DNA of 64,000 nucleotides from Antedon mediterranea (Eukaryota > Echinodermata > Crinoidea > Comatulida > Antedonidae), in NCBI RefSeq assembly GCF_964355755.1, contig NC_092674.1, positions 4,159,001-4,223,000 of the forward strand, in the 5' to 3' direction. Numbering within the stretch: the first letter of the stretch is position 1; each line of letters starts with the position of its first letter. Made by a program: the position numbers and the translations under genes. The notes beneath the pieces are model-generated. The model worked only from the letters and a program-made list of their open reading frames with translations, made no database searches and was not told where the DNA came from. Below are positions 23,801 through 38,800 of this stretch, one piece after another.

Positions 23801-26800
23801 CCACCCTCCAAACTCTCCTCCATCCACTCCCGTCTCTCACCCACTCACCCGGCTAAGAAATCTAACAATCATACTATTATTAAGTGGGCCTATATATCAA
23901 AAAGTTTGTTCTCATACACATTTTGTTTTTATTTTACACAGTTACCTGTTTTGGACAGACTGGGGTTCAGGAGACCAGAAAGTTGAAAGGTCAACTTTAG
24001 CCGGTGATGATCGAGTTGTTTTAGTCGATGATGATCTCTTTTTTCCAAACGGTTTGACGATTGATTTTGCAACAGACCGGTAAGCTTGCAAGTTTTCAAT
24101 ATTTAAGGAATTTGTTTTAAAAACAATAGGCCTACAAGTTCTAAAGTTTTAGAATACAAAGCCAGTTTACACTCTAAGTTATTTTGCCAAGTAACGCACC
24201 TTCCTAAATGATTAAAATGACAGTGCAAAAGATATAGAATATTCATGTTAAGTTTAGCACTTCATTTTACAATATTTAGGCCCTCACTGCCCACCTAACC
24301 AGCGGCCCTATTTCAAAATCCATTATCGGTCATAATGACAGCTCACAAAATCTGTATTCTTAATTGTGGTTGCTCTTTTATATGAGTGTATTACAACTTA
24401 AAAGAATTTTGTTTCCAACAAGCATGTTAAGCCGATTTTCCACTAGGCGAATTTAGTCGCACGAATCAAAAGCGTCACCTTATACGCATAGAGAGGGGTT
24501 TGGAAGATGGAAAAATGAATATGGATGTGTATAGGGCTGGCACTTTCGATTCATGCAAACAAATTTGCCTAGTAGTAGGCTTCAGGTCTAACGTTCTTTC
24601 AGCCTAATTAACGGTTAACAGCAATCACCCAAGCATTTCTAATATTTCCTTTACAACAGGAATTCTGTCTATTTTGTGTTGGTACTTTAATAAAGAGTAA
24701 AAGAGCTTTAAACGGAAACAGTCAGATACAAAATACCCCCATGTGGTTGCAAATTGAGGAAACGCTTAAACATATTGTTGTTTGAGATTGCTTGGCTATA
24801 CACAGCTAACATACCAGCAGGCATTGTTTCTATGTTATCTAATACATTGCGTTATTGACTACATTCCTGTAAGCCTATACTGTACTACAAGATATAACAA
24901 ACAGTATGTATATACAGTATAACAAAATATCATAAGATTTTTTTATTGTCACACTTATGGTATGATACAAATTCACTAAAAACATAAGGCCAATTTAAAC
25001 AGATGAGCGGTAACACAAATATAGAATATTTGCGAACGGGGGGTTTACGCTCAAGATAGATACAGACTCTACGTGGGACAAGCTACGTGGTTTTTCACGT
25101 ACCGTTACCGCTCGTATGTGCAAATTGTCCATAACTTTCAACATTAATAATAAGACGCTTTTTCAAATTTTTTTCCAAAAAAATTTTTTTGTAGACTATA
25201 TTGGACAGATGTGAACGTTGCATTCAGTAAAATAAAAAGCACAGACCTGAACGGCAACAATCTCACAACAATTATTGAAATAGCTTCAAGTACTGCACAC
25301 TTCTTTGATCTTACAGTCTTTCAAGTGAGTATTAAGCTCTGTCTTGGCTTCAAATCCAAAGGTCTGGTTCAAGTCTTGTCATTCAGAATTTTTTCTAATG
25401 ACAATTTACAACTCCACTCCAAAGACTTGTAATAAGACTTTGTTTATGTAGAGTACCTTGTGTATGTTTGTCTTGTGAACAGGATTGCCACCTTTAAGAA
25501 GGATAGTGAATGAATTCGATTATGGTTATCCTTGGAAATTTGCCAAAATATAATATTTATAACAAAACAAAACTAATAGAACAATCCTACATCATTGTAA
25601 TCATCTTTTTGAGGGATTTAAGTTGGTTCATTTTATGAAGAAAGTTTTATAGTACAGTGTTTTTATGGAAGCAAACTTTTGGGATGATAGGCGGACCAAG
25701 TAATTGTTTAAAAATTTAGTCTACGCATAAAGTGTAATACACACCCTTCCGCTTATTTTAGGGACAGTGTTTGATTGATTCACTGTTCGTCTATTTTCCC
25801 CAAACAAAAGCGGACAATTATACAACCTGACCAATTTGTGGATTTCCAATATATATCGCTATTTAAAACATAACCCTGAAGGATATTTATTTTACATTTG
25901 CAGAATTACTTATTTGTTACTGACTGGCGGAATTATCTACGATGTGTCAATATAAAAGAGAAGTCTCACTACTTCGCCCTGAATCTTGGTTCTCGTCCGT
26001 ATGGAATCATGGTTTTTGGCAATGAAAACCAACCTAATGGAACATGTATGTGTATTTCAATTAATATTAGTAGTCATAGTCATAGTCATATATACTTTAT
26101 TGTCCATTTAAAAAACAGAAATGTGATTTGAAAACTGGCAAAATACAAAAATATAAAATACAATTTACAAAAACACACACAAAAAGTTAAGAGGCTAAAA
26201 ATTTTTAAAATTAGATAAAAATTATCGGTTACATTTTACCTTTGTACTCTGGAGTTATATAAGTGTATAGCATTAGGTACAAACGAGCACCTAAACCGTT
26301 TTGTTTGGTATTAAGTGCACGTAGTCTTATGCCAGAATTCATGAGAGCAAATTGTTTGTGAAGAGGATGTGTTTCATCATCAATGATACTTTTTACTTTT
26401 TTAGCATTATCATAGCATTATAGGTTTAAATGTATTTTTTATATTTACTCTTTAAATCAAATCTATAACATACTGTATGTATTAATTCTGTATTCTGATG
26501 AAATTATTTGCTTTTTGCGATGTAGAATGTAATTTAAACTGTTTTTTCTTTATTTGTGAACCCTTGCTTACTACTAAATACTGCATTGATTTAAGCCTAC
26601 TCCTTTTTAATTATTAATATACCTCTCTGTACAAATCACTTTTATTCGGCTTTTAAAGTCGTTGACGTAGACACTTAAGAACTGTCAACAAGTTGTTTAG
26701 ATTCAGGCCTTGTTAAAAAAATACTCACCCATACATTACTCTTTAAATGTACTGTATTCATTTTTAGCTCCTTGTGCCAGCAAGCCATGCAATCAAATTT

Positions 26801-29800
26801 GTGTTACTGATCCTGGTCCGGATGGCTATAAATGTCTCTGCAAAGAAGGATATGAATTCTTTGATGGGAAGTGCAAAAAACGTTAGTACTGTACCCCCAA
26901 TGGTTGTATTCAATCACAGTTTATTTGCTTTAGATATTGAATATTATATAATACCTAAATAAATTCCTGTCATTTGATTGGATGATTGTGTCACATGGCA
27001 TGCAATAGTATGCACTATTGAACAGTCATTCAATAGTACTCTTTTTGTAAACAAAAAAAATTCACTTTATAAATTAATAAATATTTAAGATTAATTTTAG
27101 AAGTATTTAATTACAAAGACAATTTTAAATCTTTATTTTGAATAGTAATATTCCATGCTGTGGCAGATTTGTTTCTGCTGTTGTTTTTGGTTTACAAAAT
27201 GTAAAAAAATTAATAAAACCACTGGAGATAACCCTAAACTTGTGAATATTTTTCAAGATATTATACAGCAAACGTGTATCTCACTTGCCATATTTGGTAA
27301 TTGACCATAGTCTTGACAACATTAAAAATCAAAGTTACCAAAAAGTATTCTTAGGACATCTTAATATATAATTAATAAATTTGTGTAATAATTGATATTT
27401 AGCTTGACTAATACCCTACTGAATTTAATAATACAATACTTTTATTTTATCAGGAGAAATTGGGTTAAGTTCACCACAAATTATTTTCTCTAAGAGTAAC
27501 AGTTTATGCGGCATTCCTGGCAACTTTCCCGATCTACCGCTACCAGCTGACTTCAGTGCTCCGTGCTTTCTACAGAATCAAACGCACATTGTTGCTCTTC
27601 AATTAGACTCGGAGGAGAAACTGTTGTTTTATTCGGACGCAGAGTTAAGGCGTGTGATGTCGGTGAGACTCACCCATGGGTCCAATACCAACACCATCAT
27701 GGGCGGTGTGGGCAGCGTTGAAGGTTAGTTTTTACTGGATGCTTGCCAGATATACATAATATTTGTAGAGAGAAGAGAAATAAAATAAAAGTTTCTATCA
27801 CTTTCTGTTTAATTTATTCTCACAATAGAACATCTTTGGAGTCCGAAACTGTGATTATCACCATGAAATTCTGTCATAGTTTTCATGTTATTGATTCCTC
27901 TATGTTAAATAAATTAATTTTTTAAAAATGTTGTAGATGTTCAAAAATAGTTAATTCAATTCATCTTTTTATTGATCTAATTCATATAAATCAGAAGATA
28001 TTGTTAATATAATACACTACAGCAGATAAAACATTTCCCAAAACATGCTGTTTGCTTCTGAAAAAAATCAAACCACATATCGATGAAAAGGTCTATTGCT
28101 CTGCCTACACTATCAAACTTTATGTGAAAAAAAAAATGTGATGTCCCCATATATGGACCTGATGATGATGTCATGTCACTACCATATTTGGGCATATCAC
28201 TCACCATATTTGGGCACATCGTCAAACTAGTTTGATAGTGTAGACAGTGCTTAAACTTGTTCTCTTCCAACAGGCATTGCAGTGGATTGGATAAGTAAAA
28301 ATCTTTACATGACTGACTACGCCATGAACCGTATCGTAGTTTCTCGCTACGAGGGCACCAGTCGTAAAATTCTTATAGACACAGATGTCATTTCTCCGAG
28401 AAGTATCGCTATAGATCCTCGTGAAAGGTAATGTATAAAACTGCTATAGATATAATTGGAATAAAACAACCATAAGATATATTTAATCCCCCTAAATAAA
28501 TGATTTTTTTATATATTTTGTGTTGAATATGCCAATTTAATGTCATATAATAATTCTTCACTTTGACCAAAAATTGGATCGGAAAAAAAAATTTACCTGA
28601 AAAAACAATTTAAAGCAAAAAATTAAATAAACTGTTTTGGTTGAATTTACCTGTTTATTTTGTCATTTTGTAAGTGAAAACATTTTTTTTTCTTGAAATG
28701 AAATACATCTTTAACCCAAAAGGTGAAAATTATGTACACAGGACTAAAATAAACAAAGGATACTCTATACATAATGTATAATGTCTTTAGAAGTGGAGTT
28801 TATGAAACAATTCTAACACCTGCTTTCAACCTTGTGATTGGTATCTCAGCATACATTTTACACCATTTCCTGTACTGGTACAAGTTCAAGTTCAAGAGAC
28901 TTTCCCCAAATATTTTGGGCGTTCCAAGGGGCTGTACTGTATTTTACATAACATTTTAATTTGTAAATTATATTAAATGGTTTAAACAAGCGCTTACAAC
29001 ATAGTAAATATTTATGTATGTATTTTATTATATTGTGGAAATATATTGAAATTGAAATATACCAGATTAGGTCCATGTATGAACTTTGCCTTAAATTTTG
29101 TAAATTATATCTGTGCTGCTACGTCAAAGTAAAATCTACACCTCGATTGATTTTATCACTGTTGTTTCTTGTCATTTCTTTTAGTGCAAAGTTTTTATTT
29201 TGGACTGAATTTGGAGAACCAGCACAGATCGAACGATCCTTTTTGGATGGTAGCCATAGGCAGGTGATAGTATCAAAACCTTTGGTATCACCAAATGGCC
29301 TCACTATAGATTTTGCCAGTAAAAGGTAGACACCTTTTTCTCAAGATGTGAAAATAATTTTCATTTTTATCTCAAATAAAAACTTATTCTAAGCTCTGTC
29401 TACACTATCAAACTTTATGTGACAAAAAAATGTGATATGCCCATATATGGATGATAATGTCATATAACTACTATATTTTGGAACACCACTACCCTATTTG
29501 GGCATACCATACTTTTTTTGTGAAACTATGTTAATTGTGTAGACAGAGCTGTAGTTTAGCAATTTATTTAGTAGATGTAGTGTATAATTGTGTATATCCA
29601 ATATAATATGGATATGATGATGTCATCACTACCATATTTGGGCACATCACTACCATATTTGGGCACCTCACTACCATATTTGGGTACATCACTACCATAT
29701 TTGGGCACATCACTACCATATTTGGACACCTCACTACCATATTTGGGCACATCATATAGTTTACAGTAGTAGATGTATATCTAAAATAATAGAGTTTTTT

Positions 29801-32800
29801 GCTGAGACACTGTAAAATAGTAAAATAGTTGAATTGATCATGTGATAAAATGCCAGGTCAAACTTGAGTGACCTCTCGAGCGTCATAACCATGATTAACA
29901 AATTTAAATATAACCTATAGTTATTTTCAAAATTTTGCAGGTTGTTCTTCGGTGATCGCAGTAGTAGTAAAATTGAAAGCGTGGATTATGATGGCTTAAA
30001 TCGTAAACTTGTGTTCGCAAAGCCTGCAGCTCATTTCTTTGATATGGATATTTATCAGGTATCGTAAATTTTAGATTTTACAAATTAGTAATAACCATAC
30101 ATATACTATATTTGGATTTCTGTAAATTGTTATTGATGGTTTTGACCACCATTATAGCTTTGAAACCATTTTCTTTTTTGAGGATTATTTACTTTTTACG
30201 GAATGGAATGAGAATACCGGAGTTCATGCAATTGAATTTGAAAGTGGGCGGGAACAAAAGAGCCTGCTGCATGATGGGATAGCATACGGAATAAAAACAT
30301 ATTCACCTTCAAGACAACCAACAGACGCAACAGGTTTGTACGAAACGAAAGTTTTTATTTTGGGTAAACACAGATGCGGATCCCAGAGGAGGCCTGCCCG
30401 GGCCGTGTACTTGGTGTCTGGTCTGGGCACCCCACCCTATTTCAACATGCTGGACACGCCCCTGAAACACACTCACAATGTTACGTGCATGGGCCCAGGG
30501 AACTACCATGTGTTGATCTGGGCTTCCAGATAATGTTGAATTAAATTAAACTAATCACTGTATTTAAAATCAATATCATATGTCTTGTTTCAGATTATAT
30601 GGGACCAAGTTGCTTGGATGAAAATGGCGGCTGCCAACATCTGTGCTTACCATCATCTGATGCACAAGGCTACACATGTGACTGTAGCACAGGATATAGG
30701 ATACATACAGATGGCAAAACATGTGTCACAGGTACTATATTAACTCTTCAAAAACATTTGTTTGAATAATGATAAAATATATGCTGTGATGGGAAAATGT
30801 CCTAAGGGGGAAATGGTCTAAAATGTCCAGAGGGAAAATACAGAGCAACCAGCTTGCTCCCAGTTACAACAGACCAGTCAGTGACATGAGGGAGACTGAT
30901 TGTCAAAAATAAAATACAGTAGAAATCCTCTTTTAGACATGCCTAATAGGGGAACTTACAGAGTGCATTATGACACTAAGACTATTTTACTTTTTCGAAA
31001 GTGTCATCATCCGACTTGCCTCATCTTACCCTTCCTTCAAATTTCTGCTCAAGAACCATCTTCTTGTTTAGTTCCTTCCTTTTTCCTATCTTTTCTACTG
31101 AGAGGGCCAATTTAATTCATTTTTTTATTCTAAATTATTTGTGCATTATTTTATCAATTTTATTTATTTTAATTTAATTTTTATTGTTACATGTTTATGT
31201 CTTGTCATGATGTATTTCTGTGAGGGTCCCTAATGATCAGCTTCGGCTGGATTGACCACCCTCGTAAAATAGTTGTGGTCCTGATCTGTGTTTTATTTTA
31301 AAAGTAAACTTTACAATAGAGCTTATCCATGATTTATTTTTAAGATAGTGGAATTCCTAATTACTTAGAAGCCCCTCCCCCACACCTCCCTTTCCCTTTC
31401 ATTCATTGCATCTGAGAGGTCCCAGAGTACTTATATACTATAATAGATTATAGTTATGCATCTTAATCATTTTTAAATGACAAAAAGCACTAACAATATT
31501 TGTTTACATTTTTGATAGATATTATGGATGATAATTTTATTCTTTTGGCCGACACGTACCTGCATGCGATTTTCCAAGTAAGCCTTGGGGGCGCCACTAA
31601 TGGTTACACAGCTCTTCCATTGGGAATGATGTCGAATTCTGTTGCAATTGATTTCGATCCAGTTGATAAAATGGTGTACTGGACAGATGTCGATTCTGGA
31701 AGTATCAACCGAGCTAAACTAGATGGAACGATGCGAGAGATTGTTGCACGTAGAGGAGTGGAGAGTAAGTAACTCTTTACACCAGTTTCGTGACTATACG
31801 CAGGTTTTATGGAAGCAAAGAAAAAGTAAACGTCCCATTATTGTGTTTAAAGCTCTATCTGCACTATCAAACAAAAAATGTGATGTGCCCATATATGGAC
31901 ATGATAATGTCATATCACTACCATATTTGAGCATATCACTACCATATTTGGGCACATCCCTTTTTTTGTCAAACTAGTTTTATAGTGTAGACAGAGCAAC
32001 TATACCAAGTTCCAGTACTACTATTTGAATGTTCCGTTGAAGCCAACCTGACCCCCTACTTGACCCTAAGCACTTTGATTGGCTGATCATCATAATACTG
32101 ATGAAATTAAGTTCATGTATTGAAAACCAGTAAATAACTTTAAATTGAAACCAGATGAAAATGTTTTCACATAATCCATACCGTATTATTCAAATTATTT
32201 TTAGGTGCAGATGGTATAGCAGTAGACAGTGTATCTAGACTCCTTTTCTGGACAGATTCAACCAAGAAAACAATAGAAGTATCACAACTTAATGGTCTGG
32301 ATCGTAAGACTATCATTGACACAGATGTTGACAAACCACGTGCTATTGCTGCTGATTCAGTAAATGGGTAAAATAAATCCGTTGTTTTCAATTTGCATTA
32401 TAATTATATTTACTGAAATAATCAGATGATTATAATTTGTGGATTTTGCATTCAGTAATAAAAAAAATTAATGAATTGTTAATTGTATATAAATTTAGGG
32501 TGATATACTGGACAGATTGGGGAAATGAGCCAAAAATAGAAAGAGCAAACATGGATGGAACAAACCGGACTGTTCTGGTTAATTCTGGTTTGGTCTGGCC
32601 AAATGGACTTGAACTTGATTTTCAATGTAGGTATACATACATTAATACAAATTCGATTTGATTCTTAATATTTAACCATGGAGTAAAGAATTTTACTCCA
32701 TGATTTAACTAGGCCGACAAAATTATGTAGCCCCCAAGCATGATAGAAAGTTTAGCCTGTGGCCAAGGTGGTGTAGTAAGTAGTTGATTAAGAAATGTGC

Positions 32801-35800
32801 TTTTTGACTCAACTTAAAAAACATTTAAAGAGTAAACTATCATCTAACATCATCTTATTTTATCTTTGTCATTCAATAGCTAATCGATTGTACTGGTGCG
32901 ATGGGAAAATGTCCAAAATTGAGAGCATAAATTTTAATGGTCAGGACCGGCAGCCTTTGATCGACTTGGGTAGTTCAAAAGAAAACCATTTGTTTGGATT
33001 GACGTCTGATGAAAACAACATTTACTGGAGTAATTGGGCCGCTGGTATGGTAATGACGGTTAAAAAAACGGATATAGATACAAATGGAACATCATTCGGT
33101 TTCAAAGGCTTTACTAAAATCAATGATATATCACTTTACAATAGCAGATTAACAAGACAAGGTATGCGTTTTAAATATTTGATTGAAGTATTTTATATAG
33201 TTCATACAGAAAACCATTTTAATTCATTGTGTGCATGTGTGAAGCATTTGGGAGAAGAGTTGTGCTTCCGATATCCAGGTGGGCTTCTGATATCCAGGTG
33301 TGCTTCAATATCCAGGTGTGCTTCTGATATCCAGGTGTGCTTCTGATATCCAGGTGTGCTTCTGATATCCAGGTGTGCTTCCGATATACAGGTGTGCTTC
33401 CAATATACAGGTGTGCTTCCAATATAAAGGTGTGATTCTGATATCTAGGTGTGCTTCTGATATCCAGGTGTTTCTGATATTCAGGTGTGATTCTAATATC
33501 CAGGTGTGATTCTGATATCCAGGTGTGATTCCGATATTCAGGTGTTTCTGATATTCAGGTGTGATTCTAATATCCAGGTGTGCTTCCGATATCCAGGTGT
33601 GATTCCAATATCCAGGTGTTTCTGATATTCAGGTGTGATTCTAATATCCAGGTGTGCTTCTGATATCCAGGTGTGCTTCTGATATCCAGGTGTGCTTCTG
33701 ATATCCAGGTGTGCTTTTGATATCCAGGTGTGCTTCCAAAATCCAGGTGAGCTTCCAATATCCAGGTGTGCTTCTGATATCTAGGTTTTCTTCCAATATC
33801 CAGGTGTGCTTGTTATTATCCAGGTGTTCTTTCAATATCCAGGTGTGCTTTCAATATCCAGGTGTGCTTCCGATATCCAGGTGTGCTTCCAATATCCAGG
33901 TGTGCTTCCAATATCCAGGTGTGCTTCCGATATCCAGGTGGGCTTCCGATATCCAGGTGGGCTTCAATATCCAGGTGTGCTTCCAATATCCAGGTGTGTT
34001 TCCGATATCCAGGTGTGATTCCAATATCCAGGTGGGCTTCAATATCCAGGTGTGTTTTTGATATACAGGTGTGCCTCTAAGATTTGTATACATCTTCCTT
34101 GCAGGTACTACAGCTTGCTCCGTGCAAAATGGTAACTGCAGTAACCTGTGTTTACCTCTTCCTGGCGAGGACCGTACGTGTGCATGTGCCAATGGGATAG
34201 ATTTGACACCTGAGAATGATAATATCTGCGATGGAGGTAACGTTTATTAATTAAATACTTTATTAAGGGTCACAAACCCGGTGTCATAATTATCTTGTAC
34301 TTTACCACATTACCACAAATGGTTGTATCTTCAGGTAACACTCGCCCCTAGCTTATTTCTCTCAGAAAAACCTGCCCTCTCACCATATTACCACCCTGAC
34401 CTCTCACCATAGTAACGCCCCGACCTCTCACCATAGTAACACCTGACCTCTCACCATAGTAACACCTGACCTCTCACCATAGTAACACCCTGACCTCACA
34501 CCATAGTAACACCCTGACCTCTCACCATAATAACATCCCAACCTGCTCTCCAGAACACATCTACCCCTCACCAAGTCACCTCATCTCCCACACCTGTTTA
34601 ACAAAATATTTTCAATTATTCTTTACCAGCTGTACGGTGTCCTGAAACATTTGAAAACGGAAATGTGTACAACTGCGACCGTTTTCCGTATGACTCTTGC
34701 CAAGTGGATTGTGATATTGGCTACGACATTCTTATCCCAGAAATCGACTGCAAACCTAATGGAGAATGGAACATCAGTTTGAATGATCCATGTCAAAGTA
34801 TGTAGCTTTGTCCCTAAAGCTCTGTCTACACTATCAAACTAGTGTGACAAAAAAGTTTGATGTGCCCAATTATGGTAGTGGTATGCCCAAATATTGGAGT
34901 GATATGACATCATCCTGTCCATGTATGGGCACGACATCACATTTTTTGTTGTCACATAAAGTTAAATAGTGTAGACACTAGAATAAATAAAACTGCAAAA
35001 TGGCCTATTTAAAGTCTGATTTGTTAATCTTAATTTTTCATGTTTTTTGGGGGACTATACATCTTTAAAAATGAAATATGTTTTTAAATGAATCAAGATT
35101 TGTATTATTTCTTACTAGTTGTCAAGTGTCCAGTGCCCATTTTACATCCAAACGTGTATATCGCGGATTGCCTGCCACCATATGAGTATAACACCAGTTG
35201 TACTTTCAAGTGCGGGACTGGTACATCACAAACCAGTGGCAATGCGACCCAGACATGTGGAGTCAGTGGATGGGAGGGTGATCCACTTACCTGTCAAGGT
35301 ATGAATTATATTTCCTGATTTTATTTGTTTTCCATAATTATTCTTCTGCAGTACCTAGATTTTTTACTGAAGTAACATGTGATTTCATTGTAGAAGTATG
35401 GTTACACACAACAAATCTTAATGAGTTTAGTGGTTGCATAAAGCTTGGTTCCCACTATAGATGCAACTCAAGCTAGTTGACCAATCACAAGCGACTGTTC
35501 AAATAATCAATCGCTTGTAATTGGCTATTGACTATACGTTGCGTTACTTCCTTGCGCAGCACCTCTAGTGGGACCACGCTTAAACAGGTTAAAGCGTAAA
35601 CAAAATGTATTTACTGCAGTAACTGCAGTATAATGGAATTTAGATTCTTTCTTAACATTTATTTCTATACCTTTATTTCCAGTTGTGCATTGTCCACCTC
35701 TCAACCCACCTGCCAATGGAGCATATTCTCCCAGTGCTTGTTCCTTGCAAAGTGTGCAATTTAATCAGATTTGTGGGCTAGGCTGCTCTAGTGGCTATGA

Positions 35801-38800
35801 TCTGTCAGGATCTAGGACTCACCTTTGCCTGGAGGATGGTACTTGGAGCAGTGCCTTTGAAGATAACAAATGCATAGGTAAGGATAATAAGTTATGGTTA
35901 TAGTTTATGTTGTTGTGAAGATTATTTTTTGTTCACACAATCCAATAGCACGCACATGATCTGCCAAATACAGGATTGAAAACCATTCTTTCTAAACCAA
36001 GTCTCATGAGGATTTGTTAGTGGTGCTGAAATTGCAGTCAGATCATTGATGTAAAATATCATAGGATTTAAACCAAGGGCACTAGGATTGATAAGCATTG
36101 GCATATCAACTACCTTGCCACAGTGCCACTACTATATTTTGTACAGTAACCAACAAATAATTAATAATTATTCTTTTTAAAAAATAAGATTTTGATGATC
36201 TGTTTATTATTTTATTTGTTCCTTTCAAGTGAAACATATAAAGGAAGCACCAAGGAGAGACAAGAGCTGTCAAAGACAACTATCACCAAAGGGCGTGTCT
36301 CTCCAATTATTATGTTAGCAGAAATAAATTATTTCTCATCATCTCATTTCAATTATGTATATTTTCTTTAAGATGTCGAAACTCCAACGTTTGGAAACAC
36401 TTGCCCACAAAACATCACAGTTATCACACCCCATGGTAAAGATACAATGAAGGTGACATGGCAGGTACCAATCGCAACAGATAACTCAAATGACGTGAAC
36501 GTGACGTCAGATGCTACACCGCCTATTACCTTAGGGGAAGGAGAACGGTTGATAACATACACAGCAATAGATGCATCAGAAAATAAAGCTACCTGTACCT
36601 TTGGTGTAATTGTTGAAGGTATAGTACAGTCAACTTCTCCCAATACTCTTGGGCTGATCTAAAGGTCTGTCTACACTATCAAACTAGTTTGACAAAAAAA
36701 TGTGATGTGCCCAAATATGTTAGTGATATACCCAAATATGGAAGTAATATGACATCATAATATCCTTAAGTTTGATTGTGTAGACAGAGCTTAATATGTG
36801 TTTTCCAGAAATTCTTGTATTCTGAATGTGTTTCCAATGGGAGAGGAAGAGTTTTTGGTTTTCAACTGTATTTCATGAATTATAATTCCTTAGTAATTCT
36901 ATGCCAGAATCCAATGTCTGGGACACATTTGGGACCAAAGTGTCCCCATAATAGAGGTGTTCTAAAGGAGAGGCTCTAGTGTAATTATATAATATAGTAA
37001 TAATTTAGTTCTGTTTTGTACACGAACTATATTATAATAATAAAATAACTCGTTTTCTCTGCAGTTCGACGTTGTAAAACATTACTTGCTCCTATGCACG
37101 GACATCTTGGTGGCGTAAATTGCGGCAACCATCTTGGAACATCGTGTGAAATTGTTTGCAATGAAGGGTATTATATGGTGGGCGGTGATAGTAATCGGAC
37201 GTGTTCTCTACAAAATGGTCAGCCTATCTGGACAGGTCAACAGCCAAGTTGTTCTAGTGAGTTTGAAGAAAAGATCTTTGAATTATGAATTAACTTCATG
37301 TAATATAATAATAATAAAAATATATATTAGTACCACATTTCTATAGTGCCCTTTTCATGAGTAATGCTCAAAGGCGCTTTACAAGCCTTATTACCCCAGT
37401 AATTTTTGCTATCAAACATGTATGGAAACATACTCCCATAATGCAGCTAGCAATCAGTGCAAAGTTGTGTCTTGATCTAACTGGGTACGCATTTAAAACA
37501 CCTGGGTGGGGAGAGGCAAATGTAAATAAAGTGCCTTGCTTAAGGATACAAGCAATGCGGCGAGAGTTGGATTTGAACCACGACCCCATGATTGGTAATC
37601 CAGCGTCCAACACACTGCGCCACAGTGTGTTGAATAATTTAAATTACATAAGTGAAAAATTACTAAATATTAATTTAGAAAAGTATTAAAGAAAAGTGAT
37701 TGTTTCAGTTGATTTTCATACTTGTTTTTTGTAGATGTTATTTGTCCTGAAGTTGAAGCTCCACAACATGTGCTCAAAGCTGCCTGTTCTGCTCCTTACA
37801 TTCTACACACCGAATGCCAGTACATTTGCCAGAAAGGCTACAACAAAGTCAGCGGATCTGACCGGCAAACATGCGGAATAAGCGGCGAATGGACTGGCTC
37901 ACTTATTCAATGTGAAAGTAAGTTGTGTTCATTTAACATGGAGTAGAAACGATATGGGTTGATTGTTTTCAGGGTGTTTAGAAGAAGGTGTTTAATAGAT
38001 GGTGTTTGCATGGTGTTTAGAAGAAGGTGTTTAGAAAAAGGTGTTTAATAGAAGGACGTGTTTGCAGGATGTTTAGTAGAAGCTGTTTACTGGCTTTTTA
38101 GAAGGTGTTTAGTAGATGGTGTTAGCAGGGTGTTTGTAGAAGGTGTTTGCATGGTGTTTAGAAGAAGGTGTTTGCAGGGTATCATTAGATGGTGTCATTT
38201 TATTGATGTTATTTTTATAGCCTTCGAACATATTGATTGATTTTGTCAAGAAAAATGATCAACCAAAAACATAGTACAATGTGTTATCTGCATTATCTTA
38301 TTAAAAATAATAATTGAATAACACCTATTAAGGGGACACTTTTTGGGTCCCAAGGTGTCTCTTTAAGAGTTGTACTGTATTTACCTTACCCCTTTATTAT
38401 TAGAAATCTAGTAACATGTTAAATCTGTTTTCTTCTTGTGCAAAGTTCAAACGTGCAGAGCAATTCCGGCATTTGCACATGGCATGATAATTCCAGCCAA
38501 CTGTACCAATGCTGGTGGTCGCTACAACGATGAATGCACCTTCAGCTGTGTTGAGAACTATGAACTGCAAGGTGAAGCCGTACATGTCTGTGGAGCCAGT
38601 GGCCAGTGGAGTAATATGGATGATGAACATGTCTGTCAAGGTACTGTATATAGTCTGGCTTTTTCAGACACATGCCGCTATTAGTAGAAACCCCCCCCCC
38701 CCCCCCTTTAGGGAACACTTGTGGGAACCAACTAAGTTTCCTCTTAATAGATCTGTTATCTGAATAGGTGTGACTGTAGTGTTAAAATATATATTCACAG

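Noticed and set aside
26774-26962. 62-codon ORF overlapping EGF 1
   Set aside because: Wrong frame; the EGF cysteines are in the phase set by exons 5 and 7.
29564-29755. Minus-strand ORFs with MCPNMV / PKYGSDV repeats
   Set aside because: Translation of the expanded MITE-1 core, not a protein.
33219-34192. Several overlapping ORFs of 60-116 codons on both strands with [11 protein letters not shown]-type repeats
   Set aside because: They are translations of the 19-bp minisatellite, whose unit lacks stops in several frames; no start context, no homology.
34375-34545. Regular repeats suggesting a CRISPR array
   Set aside because: Units are directly tandem with no unique spacers and the genome is eukaryotic.
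37357-37689. 110-codon ORF
   Set aside because: It lies over a minus-strand tRNA-derived SINE and has no conserved domain.
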